Source of the DNA: Actinomadura rubteroloni
Lineage (GTDB): Bacteria > Actinomycetota > Actinomycetes > Streptosporangiales > Streptosporangiaceae
NCBI RefSeq assembly: GCF_002911665.1
Contig: NZ_MTBP01000001.1
Span: 1,922,001-1,986,000, forward strand
DNA: 64,000 nucleotides
Direction of reading: 5' to 3'
Numbering within the stretch: the stretch's first letter is position 1; each line of letters opens with the position of its first letter. Shown here piece by piece: positions 17,102-29,492 of the stretch. Below the pieces are notes generated by a model. It made no database searches. It worked only from the letters and a program-made list of their open reading frames with translations, and was not told where the DNA came from. The translations under genes and the position numbers were made by a program.

Positions 17102-17862
17102 CGATGGACAAGACGATCGGATCGGCCGCCGAGGCGGTCGCGGACATCGGCGACGGCGCGAGCCTCGCGGTCGGCGGGTTCGGGCTGTGCGGCATCCCCG
17201 AGACGCTGATCCGGGCCGTGCACGCGTCGGGCGCCGCGGATCTGCGCGTGGTGTCGAACAACTGCGGCGTGGACGATCGCGGGCTCGGGACCCTGCTCGG
17301 GGCGGGCCGTATCGCCCGCGTGACCGGCTCCTACGTGGGGGAGAACAAGGAGTTCGCCCGCCAGTACCTCGCCGGGGAACTCGAAGTGGAACTCGTCCCG
17401 CAGGGGACGCTCGCCGAACGGCTCCGCGCGGGCGGCGTCGGCGTCCCGGCGTTCTACACGCCCGCTGGCGTCGGCACCCAGATCGGCGACGGCGGACTGC
17501 CCTGGCGGTACGGGCCGGACGGATCGGTCGCCGTCGCGTCCCCGCCCAAGGAGGTCCGCGTGTTCGACGGCCGCGACCACGTCCTGGAGACCGCCATCGT
17601 GTGCGACTTCGCGCTGGTCCGCGCCGAGCGCGGCGACCGGTACGGGAACCTGGCGTTCGCCCGGTCGGCGCGCAACTTCAACCCGGTCGCGGGGATGGCC
17701 GGGCGCGTCACGATCGCCGAGGTCGAGCACTTCGTGGACGCGCTCGACCCCGACGAGGTCCACCTGCCGGGCGTCTTCGTGCAGCGCGTGCTGCCGCTCA
17801 CTCCCGAGCAGGCGGCGGACAAGCCCATCGAACGCCGCACGGTCGCCGGGAGGACGTCCTGA
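17098..17862 (+). CDS. 3-oxoacid CoA-transferase subunit A
   Basis: The product is 254 aa, starting with an ATGA overlap with the dioxygenase stop. It has the family opening [16 protein letters not shown], a [20 protein letters not shown] segment and [17 protein letters not shown] near the end, as in AtoD/ScoA/PcaI-type alpha subunits. It forms a heteromer with the next gene and moves CoA to a short-chain acid, here presumably one released by the hydrolase. Confidence 0.92.
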   Translation: MTMDKTIGSAAEAVADIGDGASLAVGGFGLCGIPETLIRAVHASGAADLRVVSNNCGVDDRGLGTLLGAGRIARVTGSYVGENKEFARQYLAGELEVELVPQGTLAERLRAGGVGVPAFYTPAGVGTQIGDGGLPWRYGPDGSVAVASPPKEVRVFDGRDHVLETAIVCDFALVRAERGDRYGNLAFARSARNFNPVAGMAGRVTIAEVEHFVDALDPDEVHLPGVFVQRVLPLTPEQAADKPIERRTVAGRTS

Positions 17863-18533
17863 TGCCCTGGACGCGCGAGGAAATGGCGGCCCGCGCCGCC
17901 GCCGAGCTGGCCGACGGCACCTACGTCAACCTCGGCATCGGCCTGCCGACGCTCGTTCCCGGCCACCTTCCGTCCGGCGTGGAGGTCGTGCTGCACTCCG
18001 AGAACGGGATCCTCGGCACCGGCCCCTACCCCGGCGAGACCGAGGTCGACCCGGACCTGATCAACGCGGGCAAGGAGACCGTGACCGTCCTGCCGGGCGC
18101 GTCCTTCTTCGACTCCGCGCTGTCGTTCGGGATGATCCGCGGCGGCCACATCGACACGGCCGTCCTCGGCGGGATGCAGGTCTCGGCGGGCGGGGACCTG
18201 GCGAACTGGACCGTTCCCGGAAAGATGATCAAAGGCATGGGCGGGGCGATGGACCTGGTCCACGGCGCCCGGCGGGTCATCGTCCTGATGGAGCACCGGG
18301 ACCGCGCGGGGAATCCCAAGGTCGTGGCCGAGTGCTCCCTGCCGCTCACCGGACGGGCGTGCGTGCACCGGATCATCACCGACCTCGGCGTCCTGGACGT
18401 CACGGCGGACGGCTTCGCACTGGTCGAGACCGCGCCCGGCGTCACCGTGGACGAGCTGCTGGCCGCCACCGCCGCGCCCGTGGCGGTTCAAGGCGCGTCG
18501 GCACGGCCACAGACGACGAGTGGAGAAGCATGA
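17862..18533 (+). CDS. 3-oxoacid CoA-transferase subunit B
   Basis: The product is 223 aa, start overlapping the subunit A stop (TGATG). The catalytic Glu lies in [12 protein letters not shown], and [12 protein letters not shown] and [15 protein letters not shown] are typical of the beta subunit. The gene order A-B with minimal overlap ensures equal synthesis. Confidence 0.92.
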   Translation: MPWTREEMAARAAAELADGTYVNLGIGLPTLVPGHLPSGVEVVLHSENGILGTGPYPGETEVDPDLINAGKETVTVLPGASFFDSALSFGMIRGGHIDTAVLGGMQVSAGGDLANWTVPGKMIKGMGGAMDLVHGARRVIVLMEHRDRAGNPKVVAECSLPLTGRACVHRIITDLGVLDVTADGFALVETAPGVTVDELLAATAAPVAVQGASARPQTTSGEA

Positions 18534-20056
18534 ACGAGCACGTTCCGGTCCTGGTGGCCGGTGGCGGGCCGGTGGGCATGGCGACGGCGCTGGAACTGGC
18601 CCACCACGGGGTCCCCGCGCTGGTCGTCGAGCCGCGCGCGGAAGTGTCGTGGCTGCGGCCCCGCGCCAAGACGACGTCGGCGCGCACGATGGAGCTGTTC
18701 CGCCGGTGGGGGATCGCCGACCGGGTCCGGGCGCGGGCGGCACTGCCCGTCTCCTGGTCCGACCAGGCCGTGTTCGCCACCGCGCTGCTCGGCCGGGAGA
18801 TCACCAGGTTCCACGGCTGCTTCGGCCTCGACCTGGCCGGCGACGACCGGGCCGCCGAGCCGGGGCAGCAGATCGGCCAGCCCGCGATCGAGCAGGTACT
18901 GCGCGAGACGATCGCCGCGTCCCCGCACGCGCGGTTGGAGACGGGCTGGTCCCTGGTCTCGCTCGCCGAGGACGCGGACGGCGTCACGGCCGTCCTGTCC
19001 GGGCCCGACGGTGCGGCGCGCGAGATCCGCGCGGACTACGTCGTCGGCGCGGACGGAGCCTGGAGCAAGGTCCGCGCGGCCATCGGCGTCGTCTACGAGG
19101 GCAGTGCGGACGAGCGGCCCAACTTCAACATCGTGTTCCGTGCGCCCGGCCTCGCCGACCGCGTCCCGCACGGACCGGCCGTCCACTACTGGGTGCTCAA
19201 CGCGGAACAGCCCGGCCTCGTCGGACGGCTCGACTTGAACGACCTGTGGTGGTGCATCGCGCAGGGCGTCACCCGAGAGGAAGGAGAGGCGGACCCGCTG
19301 AGGTTCGTTCGCGCTCTGGTCGGCGACGACATCGACGCCGAGATCGTCGCGACCGACCCGTGGACGGCCAAGATGCTGCTCGCCCAACGGTACGGGACGC
19401 GCCGCGTCTTCCTCGCGGGCGATGCCGCGCACCTGAACCCACCGTGGGGCGGGCACGGCTTCAACACCGGGATCGGCGACGCGGTCAACCTCGGCTGGAA
19501 GCTCGCCGCCGTCCGGAACGGCTGGGCGCCCGCCGCGCTGCTCGCGAGCTACGAGGCCGAACGCAGGCCGATCGCCGCGCGGACGATCGACGAGGCCGCC
19601 CGCAACATGGCGACGCTGGCGCCCGAACTGGCCGACCCGCGCCTGACCGGCACGGACGCCGAGTTCGCCGCCGCCCGCCCCGCCGTCGCCCGCGCCGTGC
19701 AGACGTCCAAGGACGGCGAGTTCCACAGCCTCGACCTCGTCCTCGGCTACACCTACCAGGGCTCGCCGCTGGTCGCCGGACCGGCCGGCGGACGGCTCGC
19801 GCACGCGTGGCTCAGCGCGGGGGAGTCCCTGTTCGACCGGCTCGGCCGGGAATTTACGCTGGTCGGAGACATGGGGCGGCCGGAGGTCGCGGAGTTCGCG
19901 AAGGTCGCGGACGACGAGGGCGTCCCGCTGGAACTGCTCCACCATCCGTCGGCGGGCCTCGCGCTCGTCCGGCCCGACCAGCACGTCGCCTGGGCCGCCG
20001 GGACGCCGGGCACCGCGCGGCAGATCCTGCGCCGCGCGATCGGTCATCCGGAGTAG
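18530..20056 (+). CDS. FAD-dependent aromatic hydroxylase
   Basis: The product is 508 aa, ATGA-coupled to the gene before. FAD binding: [20 protein letters not shown] at the N-terminus, [13 protein letters not shown] (DG motif) and [20 protein letters not shown] (GD motif). The length and C-terminal thioredoxin-like extension fit the phenol/2,4-dichlorophenol and polyketide hydroxylase branch of class A monooxygenases. It probably hydroxylates the aromatic substrate to the catechol opened by the upstream dioxygenase. Confidence 0.9.
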   Translation: MNEHVPVLVAGGGPVGMATALELAHHGVPALVVEPRAEVSWLRPRAKTTSARTMELFRRWGIADRVRARAALPVSWSDQAVFATALLGREITRFHGCFGLDLAGDDRAAEPGQQIGQPAIEQVLRETIAASPHARLETGWSLVSLAEDADGVTAVLSGPDGAAREIRADYVVGADGAWSKVRAAIGVVYEGSADERPNFNIVFRAPGLADRVPHGPAVHYWVLNAEQPGLVGRLDLNDLWWCIAQGVTREEGEADPLRFVRALVGDDIDAEIVATDPWTAKMLLAQRYGTRRVFLAGDAAHLNPPWGGHGFNTGIGDAVNLGWKLAAVRNGWAPAALLASYEAERRPIAARTIDEAARNMATLAPELADPRLTGTDAEFAAARPAVARAVQTSKDGEFHSLDLVLGYTYQGSPLVAGPAGGRLAHAWLSAGESLFDRLGREFTLVGDMGRPEVAEFAKVADDEGVPLELLHHPSAGLALVRPDQHVAWAAGTPGTARQILRRAIGHPE

Positions 20057-20123
20057 CCGCTCTCGTCCCGGCCCCGCTTCGCCCACCCAGTTCCGAAGCG
20101 GGGCCTCGCCCAAGGAGGTCTCC

Positions 20124-21335
20124 GTGACCGCGACCCTCACCCGTCCCGCGACGCGGCGGCGGCAGGCGGGTGTACTCGTCCTGGCGTGCCTCGTCCTGCT
20201 CGTGGACGGCTACGACCTCTTCGCGCTCGGCACGATCGGGCCGAGCCTGCTGCACGACCGGTCCTGGGGCGCGTCGCCGTCCACCCTCGGGACGCTCGGC
20301 AGCGTGACGGCGCTCGGCATGCCGTTCGGCTCCGTTCTCGCGGGCTGGGCGGCCGACCGCCGGGGCCGCCGCCTGCCGATGACCGTCGCCGCGGCGTGGA
20401 TCTCACTGTCGATGCTGGGCGCCGCGCTCGCGTCCGACCTCGTCCAGCTCGGCGCCGCGCGGTTCTGCACCGGCATCGGGATCGGCGCGCTCGCGCCGCT
20501 CGTGTCGGCGCTCGTCGCCGATACGGCCCCGGCCGGGCGCCGCACGCTCCATCTCGCGGTCGCCCTGGGCTCGATCGGCGTCGGCGGGACCGCCTCGGCG
20601 CTCCTCGGCCGGATCCTGCTGCCCGGCAGCCCGTTCCAGACACTGTTCTGGATCGGTGTCCTACCCGTCGTGCTGATCCCGCTGATCTGGCGGATGGTGC
20701 CGTCCGGGGCGCTGCGCCCGTCCGCGCAAGTGCCCGTCGCGGCGCAGGCCGCTGAACTGTTCACGCGCACGACCGCGCGCGGGACCGTCCTGCTTTGGAT
20801 CGCCACGTTCATGAGCATGGCGCTCGTCTACAGCACGACGGCGTGGCTCCCGACGGTCATGATGAAGAACGGCTACAACCTCGGCTCGTCGCTGGAGTTC
20901 CTGACCGCGTTCACCATTGGAGCGAGCCTCGGCGGGCTGCTGGTCGCGCTACTCGCCGACCGCGGGCATCTGAAGGCCGTCACGGCCGGGACGTTCGCGC
21001 TCGCCGCGGTGGCGCTGCTCGCGCTCAGCTCCAACCAGCCCCGGCCCGTCCTGCTGGTGGTGTCGGCGCTGGCCGGACTCGGTTCGCTGGGCTGCCAGAA
21101 CATGATCATCGCGTGCATGTCGGCGTTCTACCGGCCGCACCTGCGCGGCACCGCGCTCGGCGTCGGCCTCGGCGTCGGACGGCTGGGCGCGATCGTCGGC
21201 CCGTCTTACGTGTCGGCGGCCACCGCGCTGGTCGTCTCACCGCGCGCAGGGTTCGTCGCGTTCATGATCCCGGCCGTGCTGGGCGCGGCCGTGGTCACGT
21301 TGCTGCCCCGCACGCTCGCCCCGGCACCGGAGTAG
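20124..21335 (+). CDS. MFS transporter, aromatic acid:H+ symporter type
   Basis: The product is 403 aa with about 12 membrane spans and AAGGAGG before GTG 20124. The first span carries the DGYDLFALGTIGPSL motif, and loop 2-3 reads GWAADRRGRRLP, both typical of the AAHS family (PcaK, BenK). Spacing of 67 nt and the same strand make it the last gene of the catabolic operon. It is likely the importer of the aromatic substrate. Confidence 0.88.
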   Translation: MTATLTRPATRRRQAGVLVLACLVLLVDGYDLFALGTIGPSLLHDRSWGASPSTLGTLGSVTALGMPFGSVLAGWAADRRGRRLPMTVAAAWISLSMLGAALASDLVQLGAARFCTGIGIGALAPLVSALVADTAPAGRRTLHLAVALGSIGVGGTASALLGRILLPGSPFQTLFWIGVLPVVLIPLIWRMVPSGALRPSAQVPVAAQAAELFTRTTARGTVLLWIATFMSMALVYSTTAWLPTVMMKNGYNLGSSLEFLTAFTIGASLGGLLVALLADRGHLKAVTAGTFALAAVALLALSSNQPRPVLLVVSALAGLGSLGCQNMIIACMSAFYRPHLRGTALGVGLGVGRLGAIVGPSYVSAATALVVSPRAGFVAFMIPAVLGAAVVTLLPRTLAPAPE

Positions 21336-21356
21336 GGGACCCGGCACCGCGGGCGT

Positions 21357-22415
21357 TCACGGCACCAGCATGATCTTGCCGACGTGGGCGCCCGCGTCCA
21401 AGGCGGCGTGCGCGGCGGCGGCCTCAGACAGCGGGTAGCGCGCGCCGATCACGGGAGCGATCTGCCCGCGCGCCACGAAGTCCAGGACGAGTTCCTGCTC
21501 TCGCCGGGTGGACGCGCGCGTGCCGAGGACGTCGAGATGCTTGGAGAAGATGTCGTTGATGTGCAGCTCGACGGTCCGGCCCCCCATGATCGCCGAGAGC
21601 ACGATGCGCCCGCCGAGCCGCGCCGCCTCGATCGCCAGCGGGACCATCGGCCCGCCGACGTTGTCCAGAACGACGTCGACCCCGGTGCCGCCGGTGTGCG
21701 CTCGTATCTGCGCGACGGCGTCGGTGTCCTTGTAGTTGACGACGACGTCCGCGCCCGCGTCCAGCACCGCTTGGGCCTTGTCCGGCGTTCCGGTGAGGCC
21801 GATGATCAGCCGTGCCCCGGCCATCCGCGCGAGCTGGAGCCCGGCCGTGCCCATGCCACCCGACGCCCCGGTGACGAGGACCGTGTCGCCAGGTTGGACG
21901 CGGGCACGCGCGTTGACCATGTGCAGGACCGTCCCGTAGGACCACAGGACGCAGGCGAGCGTCTCGAACTCCACGCCGTCCGGCGCCCTCAGCAGGCCGT
22001 GCTCGGGCGCGGTCACGTACTCGGCGTAGCCGCCGAATCGCTGGTGGCCGGGCAGTTCGGTGTTCTCGCACAGGTTGTCGTCGCCGCGTCGGCATGCGGT
22101 GCACTGGCCGCATGCTGGGCAAGTCATCACCACGACGCGGTCGCCGACGGCGAAGGACGTCACGCCATCGCCGACAGCGGCGACCTCACCCGCCGCCTCG
22201 CGGCCGAGCTGGAACGGCAGCGGCAGCGACGCCACACCGGGCCGGGGCCGGACGACGCCTTTGCGGAAACCGGCGTCCCACCAGTTGACCGAGGTGGCCC
22301 GGACCCGGACGAGCACCTCCCCGGGAGCCGGATCGGGGATCGGGACCTGCTCGACCTTCAACACCTCGGGCCCGCCGTGCTCGTAGATGCGGACGGCCGT
22401 CATCGCACCACTCAT
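21357..22415 (-). CDS. Zinc-type medium-chain dehydrogenase/reductase
   Basis: The product is 352 aa from the ATG at 22415 (AGGAG upstream; longer upstream frames lack signals). A structural zinc lobe is present with four Cys in CPACGQCTACRRGDDNLC. The cofactor turn is VTGASGGMGTAGLQLARMAG, and LGREAAGEVAAVGDGVTSFA replaces the usual GHE element. The catalytic zinc ligand set is therefore incomplete, as in quinone-reductase-like members with a structural zinc. Convergent with the MFS gene, 21 nt apart. Confidence 0.87.
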   Translation of the reverse strand: MSGAMTAVRIYEHGGPEVLKVEQVPIPDPAPGEVLVRVRATSVNWWDAGFRKGVVRPRPGVASLPLPFQLGREAAGEVAAVGDGVTSFAVGDRVVVMTCPACGQCTACRRGDDNLCENTELPGHQRFGGYAEYVTAPEHGLLRAPDGVEFETLACVLWSYGTVLHMVNARARVQPGDTVLVTGASGGMGTAGLQLARMAGARLIIGLTGTPDKAQAVLDAGADVVVNYKDTDAVAQIRAHTGGTGVDVVLDNVGGPMVPLAIEAARLGGRIVLSAIMGGRTVELHINDIFSKHLDVLGTRASTRREQELVLDFVARGQIAPVIGARYPLSEAAAAHAALDAGAHVGKIMLVP

Positions 22416-22678
22416 CGTTGCTCCTGAATTTCGAGACGGTAGTCCTGTCATTAAGGATGCTTGCATCGTTGTTCGAAGGCAAGAGTGGAGAAGCCCAGTC
22501 GCCACGGCCGCCCGGCGGGGGACGTGCGACTCGTCGGCGCCTCGCCGGGTGCACTCCGCCCGCGCCGCTCCCGAAGAGGCGTGCGCCTCGGCTGAGCCTG
22601 TCGAGCCCTGGGCTCGGCCTGTGAAGCCTTAGCCCGACTGGGCGGTTCGGGTGTGGCCTGCGGCCGTCCCGGCGCGGG
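22416..22678. other. Intergenic, no gene seen
   Basis: Holds the upstream region of the dehydrogenase (AT-richer at 22425-22480) and the 3' end of the PadR gene. No clear hairpin. Confidence 0.4.
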
Positions 22679-23239
22679 TCAAGAAGTGGGGTCGCGCTGT
22701 GCGAGTACGCCGAGGACGTACTCGCACCAACGGATGTTCTCCTGCTCGAACGCGATGCCGCGCGCGAGCGTCAGGTAGTGGCCGACGCGACCCGCCGCGG
22801 CGAGGTAGTCCGCCTCAGTCCGGCCCGCGAGGAGATGGTCGCGCAACCGCTCGTAGCGCTTCAGCTTCCGCTCAGCGACGGACTGCTTCTTCCGAACGGC
22901 CTCCCGCACCGCCGCCGCGTCGCCGTGCTCGACCGCCTGCACCTGGACGAGCAGCTCGTCTCGGACGGCGGTCGGCTTCGGCGCGCGGGCCGTGAACTCG
23001 GCCAGCGCGGCGCGGCCCGCCTCGGTGATCGAGAACAGCCGCTTGTTGGGCCGGCGTTCCTGCTCGACCACGCGGGCCGCGACCAGCCCCTGGCCCTCCA
23101 TCCGGTCCAGCTCGCGGTAGAGCTGCTGCGGTGTCGCAGTCCAGAAGTTGGCGACCGAGGAGTCGAAGACTTTGGCCAGGTCGTAGCCGGACGACTCCCC
23201 CTCCAGGAGCGTCGCGAGGATCGCGTTCCGCAGCGCCAT
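22679..23239 (-). CDS. PadR-family transcriptional regulator
   Basis: The product is 186 aa from the ATG at 23239 (MALRNAILATLLEGESSGYD). An ATG at 23257 is also possible, but family members usually begin with MALR. The winged helix includes GYDLAKVFDSSVANFW, TPQQLYRELDRMEGQGLVAA and RRPNKRLFSITEAG. The C-terminal helical domain fits PadR subfamily 2. It is divergent from the SnoaL-like gene, with two palindromes between them, so it probably represses that gene and itself in response to a small aromatic ligand. Confidence 0.87.
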   Translation of the reverse strand: MALRNAILATLLEGESSGYDLAKVFDSSVANFWTATPQQLYRELDRMEGQGLVAARVVEQERRPNKRLFSITEAGRAALAEFTARAPKPTAVRDELLVQVQAVEHGDAAAVREAVRKKQSVAERKLKRYERLRDHLLAGRTEADYLAAAGRVGHYLTLARGIAFEQENIRWCEYVLGVLAQRDPTS

Positions 23240-23268
23240 GCCGCCAAGCCTAGCCATCGGGCCCTACC

Positions 23269-23354
23269 TAGTCGAAAAGTTGATTAATCACTTCTCTGGA
23301 CAGTGGACGACCCGAGTTCTACGCTCGGCCGCAGGTTAGTCAACTAATTGACTA
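23269..23354. promoter_or_regulatory. Two candidate PadR operators
   Basis: Site 1 (23337-23354) is TAGTCAA-CTAA-TTGACTA, two perfect 7-bp arms. Site 2 (23269-23286, TAGTCGAAAAGTTGATTA) is a weaker version next to the padR start. Site 1 ends 36 nt before the SnoaL-like ATG. Confidence 0.6.
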
Positions 23355-23392
23355 GGAGGCGCAAGACATATTGACTAGGAGGCGCAAGACAT
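23347..23392 (+). repeat. Tandem 23-bp duplication containing the ribosome site
   Basis: Two identical 23-bp units (23347-23369 and 23370-23392) lie head to tail. Each contains the operator arm TTGACTA and the Shine-Dalgarno AGGAGG. In copy 1 the position of the start codon reads ATA; in copy 2 it is the ATG of the SnoaL-like gene. Confidence 0.85.
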
Positions 23393-23777
23393 GACGACCT
23401 TCACTGAGGCCGTGCTTGCTCAGGACATCGACGCGATCGAAGCGATGCTCGCCGAGGACGTGGTGTTCACGAGTCCCGTGGCTTTCCGGCCGTACCAGGG
23501 CAAAGCGATCACGGCCGCGATCCTGCGGGGAGTCGTCCGCCTCTTCGAGGACTTCCGCTACGTACGCGAGATCCGCGAGGGCCGGCACCATGCCTGCGAG
23601 TTCCAGGCCACCGTGGACGGCCTGGAGATCAACGGCTGTGACTTCCTCACCTACGACGACAACGGCAAGATCATCGACTTCAAGGTCATGGTCCGTCCGC
23701 TCAAGGCCGCCACCGCGCTCGCCGCCCGGATGGGCGAGCAGTTCGAGCGCATCAAGGCCGAGGCGACGGGACGGTAG
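23391..23777 (+). CDS. SnoaL-like / NTF2-fold protein
   Basis: The product is 128 aa. It has the cone-shaped NTF2-like layout: N-terminal helix with IDAIEAMLAEDVVFTSPVA, a middle YQGKAITAAILRGVVRLFED, and a C-terminal strand pair with NGCDFLTYDDNGKIIDF. Such proteins act as small isomerases, hydrolases or binding proteins. The divergent PadR suggests induction by the compound it handles. The start is fixed by AGGAGG 8 nt upstream. Confidence 0.8.
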   Translation: MTTFTEAVLAQDIDAIEAMLAEDVVFTSPVAFRPYQGKAITAAILRGVVRLFEDFRYVREIREGRHHACEFQATVDGLEINGCDFLTYDDNGKIIDFKVMVRPLKAATALAARMGEQFERIKAEATGR

Positions 23778-24119
23778 GACGCGATGTCGCCCGGCGCGGC
23801 GCACAAGGCGACCGACCGAACCAGGCGCGGCGTCGGCGAGCGCGCCGGGTTGCGCCGCCGGGCCAAGCGGTGCGCCGACCAGCCTGGCCGTGACCAGACT
23901 GAGAAGTCGCAGCGGGGGACATGCGTGGGGACGGCCTATTGGTGCGGCTCGTTTTCCGCTGCCGTCCGGTACGGACGGCCTGGCGCGGGATGGTCACGGA
24001 AGAACCGGCCGTCGCGTCGCCGACGAAAGGTGGAACGCCGTGACCAGCCCCACCACGTGCGGCCGCAGCAAGCCGGAGCCCGCACCTGCTGACGGCGCGA
24101 GAAGCGAACCCGGTGGTCA
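23778..24119. other. No gene seen
   Basis: Highly GC-rich; open frames on both strands lack signals and family resemblance. It may be eroded DNA from the adjacent pseudogene. Confidence 0.4.
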
Positions 24120-24750
24120 GGTGGCCAGCGGCACGGGTCCTCCTCGAGCGGGTTGCCGTCGTAGAGCCAGCCGAACGACACGTCCGACTCGCGGTGGTGC
24201 CGCCGGAACGCGTCGTCGCGCCGCCGCTGAGCGGGACCGTCGGGTAGGCGGAAGAGCGCGGTTGTTGAGCGCGCCGGTCTGTAGCACGCCAGCGTGCGCA
24301 GCACAGCGGTCGCTGTTTCCCGCGAGCGCGTCGGCCACCGTCAGCTCGCCCCGGACGGCCTTGGCGATCTGCTCGGCGAGGACCAGCCCGTCCTCGATCG
24401 ACTGTGACGCGCCCTGCGGGACGTAGGGGAGTATCGCGTGGCAGGAGTCACCGAGAAGCGCGACGTGGCCGTGGTGCCAGGCCGGGAACGGTGTCCGGTG
24501 GTTCAGCGCCCACGCGGCGACCCGGTCATCGGAGTAGCCGAGGAACCGGGTGAGCCGCTCGTCCCGGCTCTCGTAGTGGGTCCGCATCCGGGCGGCGGGC
24601 GCGTGCTCGCGGACGTCGTCGTCGCTCGGGGCGATGGCGACGACGTTGACGAACTCCATCCCGCGCGGCGCCCGCCCGCAACGCGTCGGGCAACGGAACG
24701 TTCCGCGCCGCCACACCGCACGTTCACCATCGTCGATCCGGACGGCGGGC
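24120..24750 (-). pseudogene. FAD monooxygenase fragment, 5'-truncated and frameshifted
   Basis: Only the C-terminal half of a salicylate-hydroxylase-like enzyme remains: GHVALLGDSCHAILPYVPQG (the FAD GD motif) and ASQSIEDGLVLAEQIAKAV. Near 24262 the frame shifts to continue with LFRLPDGPAQRRRDDAFRRH and SFGWLYDGNPLEED, the family C-terminus. The N-terminal GxGxxG domain is absent; upstream sequence belongs to a patatin fragment. It is non-functional. Confidence 0.75.
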
Positions 24751-24759
24751 ACCAGCAAC

Positions 24760-25152
24760 GCCTGGTCCCGGCCGCCCGTCCGTCAGCAGGCGGACGAGGG
24801 CGGCGTCGAGCTGGCGTGCCGCCGCAGCCGTGTCGGCGTCCAGAGCCTTCCGCCGCCGCTCGGCCGTCGGGGACTCAACGTCGGACGGCACATCGAAGAT
24901 GCAGGTGAACTGCCCGGCTGTGATCTCCGGCATCGGCCGCTTCTCGCGCCCGATCGTGGACGGGACGGACAGGTCGCCGCCGAACGCGGTGAACGCGGCG
25001 ATGAACGAGCCGATGGACGTACCGACGATCAGATCGGCGTCGCCGAGGCCGGTTCCGGCCCGCCGGAGCCCGAGAATCACCCCGGCGGCTTACAGCGGAC
25101 CGGTGGCGATCCCCGCACCGACGACCCAAGGTCCGAGACATGCCGAAACACT
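24760..25152 (-). pseudogene. Patatin-like phospholipase fragment with nonsense codon
   Basis: The minus strand reads [15 protein letters not shown], a TAA at 25090-25092, then in the same frame [20 protein letters not shown] and [15 protein letters not shown]. This is the oxyanion loop, the helix and the GxSxG nucleophile elbow (GTSIGS) of patatin lipases. The stop replaces what is usually Glu in the WEAGV segment (GAA to TAA). The C-terminus, with the catalytic Asp, is missing and the frame ends in unrelated sequence next to the monooxygenase fragment. Confidence 0.65.
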
Positions 25153-25265
25153 CTTGGCGCGCACTACCCGCTGCCTCCACCACGCGAACGGCGTCGCCCG
25201 GTGGCCGCCTGCGAAAGACACGTCGGGTTTCGGTCGTCGCGCCGCACGCGGTATCGTCGTAGACG

Positions 25266-25356
25266 AGTCCGAGAGGCGCTGCAACGGGCCCAAGCCCGCC
25301 ACGCTCGGCCTCGCTCGCATCGGAAAAAGGGCGCCTCCCAGTCAGGGAGGCGTCTG
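25266..25356 (+). promoter_or_regulatory. S-adenosylhomocysteine riboswitch of metH
   Basis: CCGAGAGGCGCTGCAACGGG (25269-25288) followed by GCCCGCCACGCTCGG matches the SAH aptamer core (GAGGCGCTGCAAC with the returning GCTCGG strand). After it, CGCCTCCC (25332-25339) can pair with GGGAGGCG (25345-25352), which contains the metH Shine-Dalgarno, with a 5-nt loop. Known SAH riboswitches turn expression on when SAH is high, so ligand binding would be expected to free this site. Confidence 0.85.
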
Positions 25357-28971
<3,615 letters not shown>

Positions 28972-28980
28972 CCTCGCCAC

Positions 28981-29019
28981 CACCCCGACTGCCACCGGAC
29001 ACGGCGCGCAGTCGGGGTG
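28981..29019 (+). terminator. metH terminator hairpin
   Basis: CACCCCGACTGC (28981-28992) and GCAGTCGGGGTG (29008-29019) form a perfect 12-bp stem with a 15-nt loop, 10 nt after the metH stop. Confidence 0.7.
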
Positions 29020-29492
29020 CCCGCACGACCAAGAACAGCGGGCGTGACGGCGCTGGACATCGTTGTCAGTGGGCGCGCCATCTGCCGGAGCCAACCCCGG
29101 CGGATGGGATGTCGGTTAACAGCGCCAAGTGCACGAACTCGGGTGCACTGGATCTGGCGGACAGGACATCGGCAGATGGGACGTCGGAGGACCCGACACG
29201 GCCGCGTCGCTCAACCCGGGCGTGGCCAGACCACACCGCGTCCATCAGCGGGCAAGACCACATGAAGCCCGGCGGCTCAGCGCGCGGACACGAGTCGGCG
29301 GACGTGGGGAGCGGGTCGCTCCGCAAGGCCAACACGGCTAGCCGCGATCACCGCCCGACGGCACCGCGCGCCGCCTTACGGCCCGCCGCGGCGCGCGGAC
29401 GCCGGACGCGTGAGAATCAGCGTCCTACGCAACGCGATACGGACGGCGAGGTCGTGTCCATCAGTCGGCGACATCGCACCTCGCGCTGTGGT
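29020..29492. other. No gene seen, short imperfect repeats
   Basis: GATGGGATGTCGG, GACAGGACATCGG and GATGGGACGTCGG occur at about 29102, 29161 and 29176. Open frames on both strands are low-complexity and unsupported. Confidence 0.4.

Noticed and set aside
24634..25356. In-frame upstream extension of metH (about 240 residues)
   Set aside because: It overlaps the pseudogene remnants and the SAH riboswitch, has no MetH similarity, and a good Shine-Dalgarno fixes the GTG at 25357.
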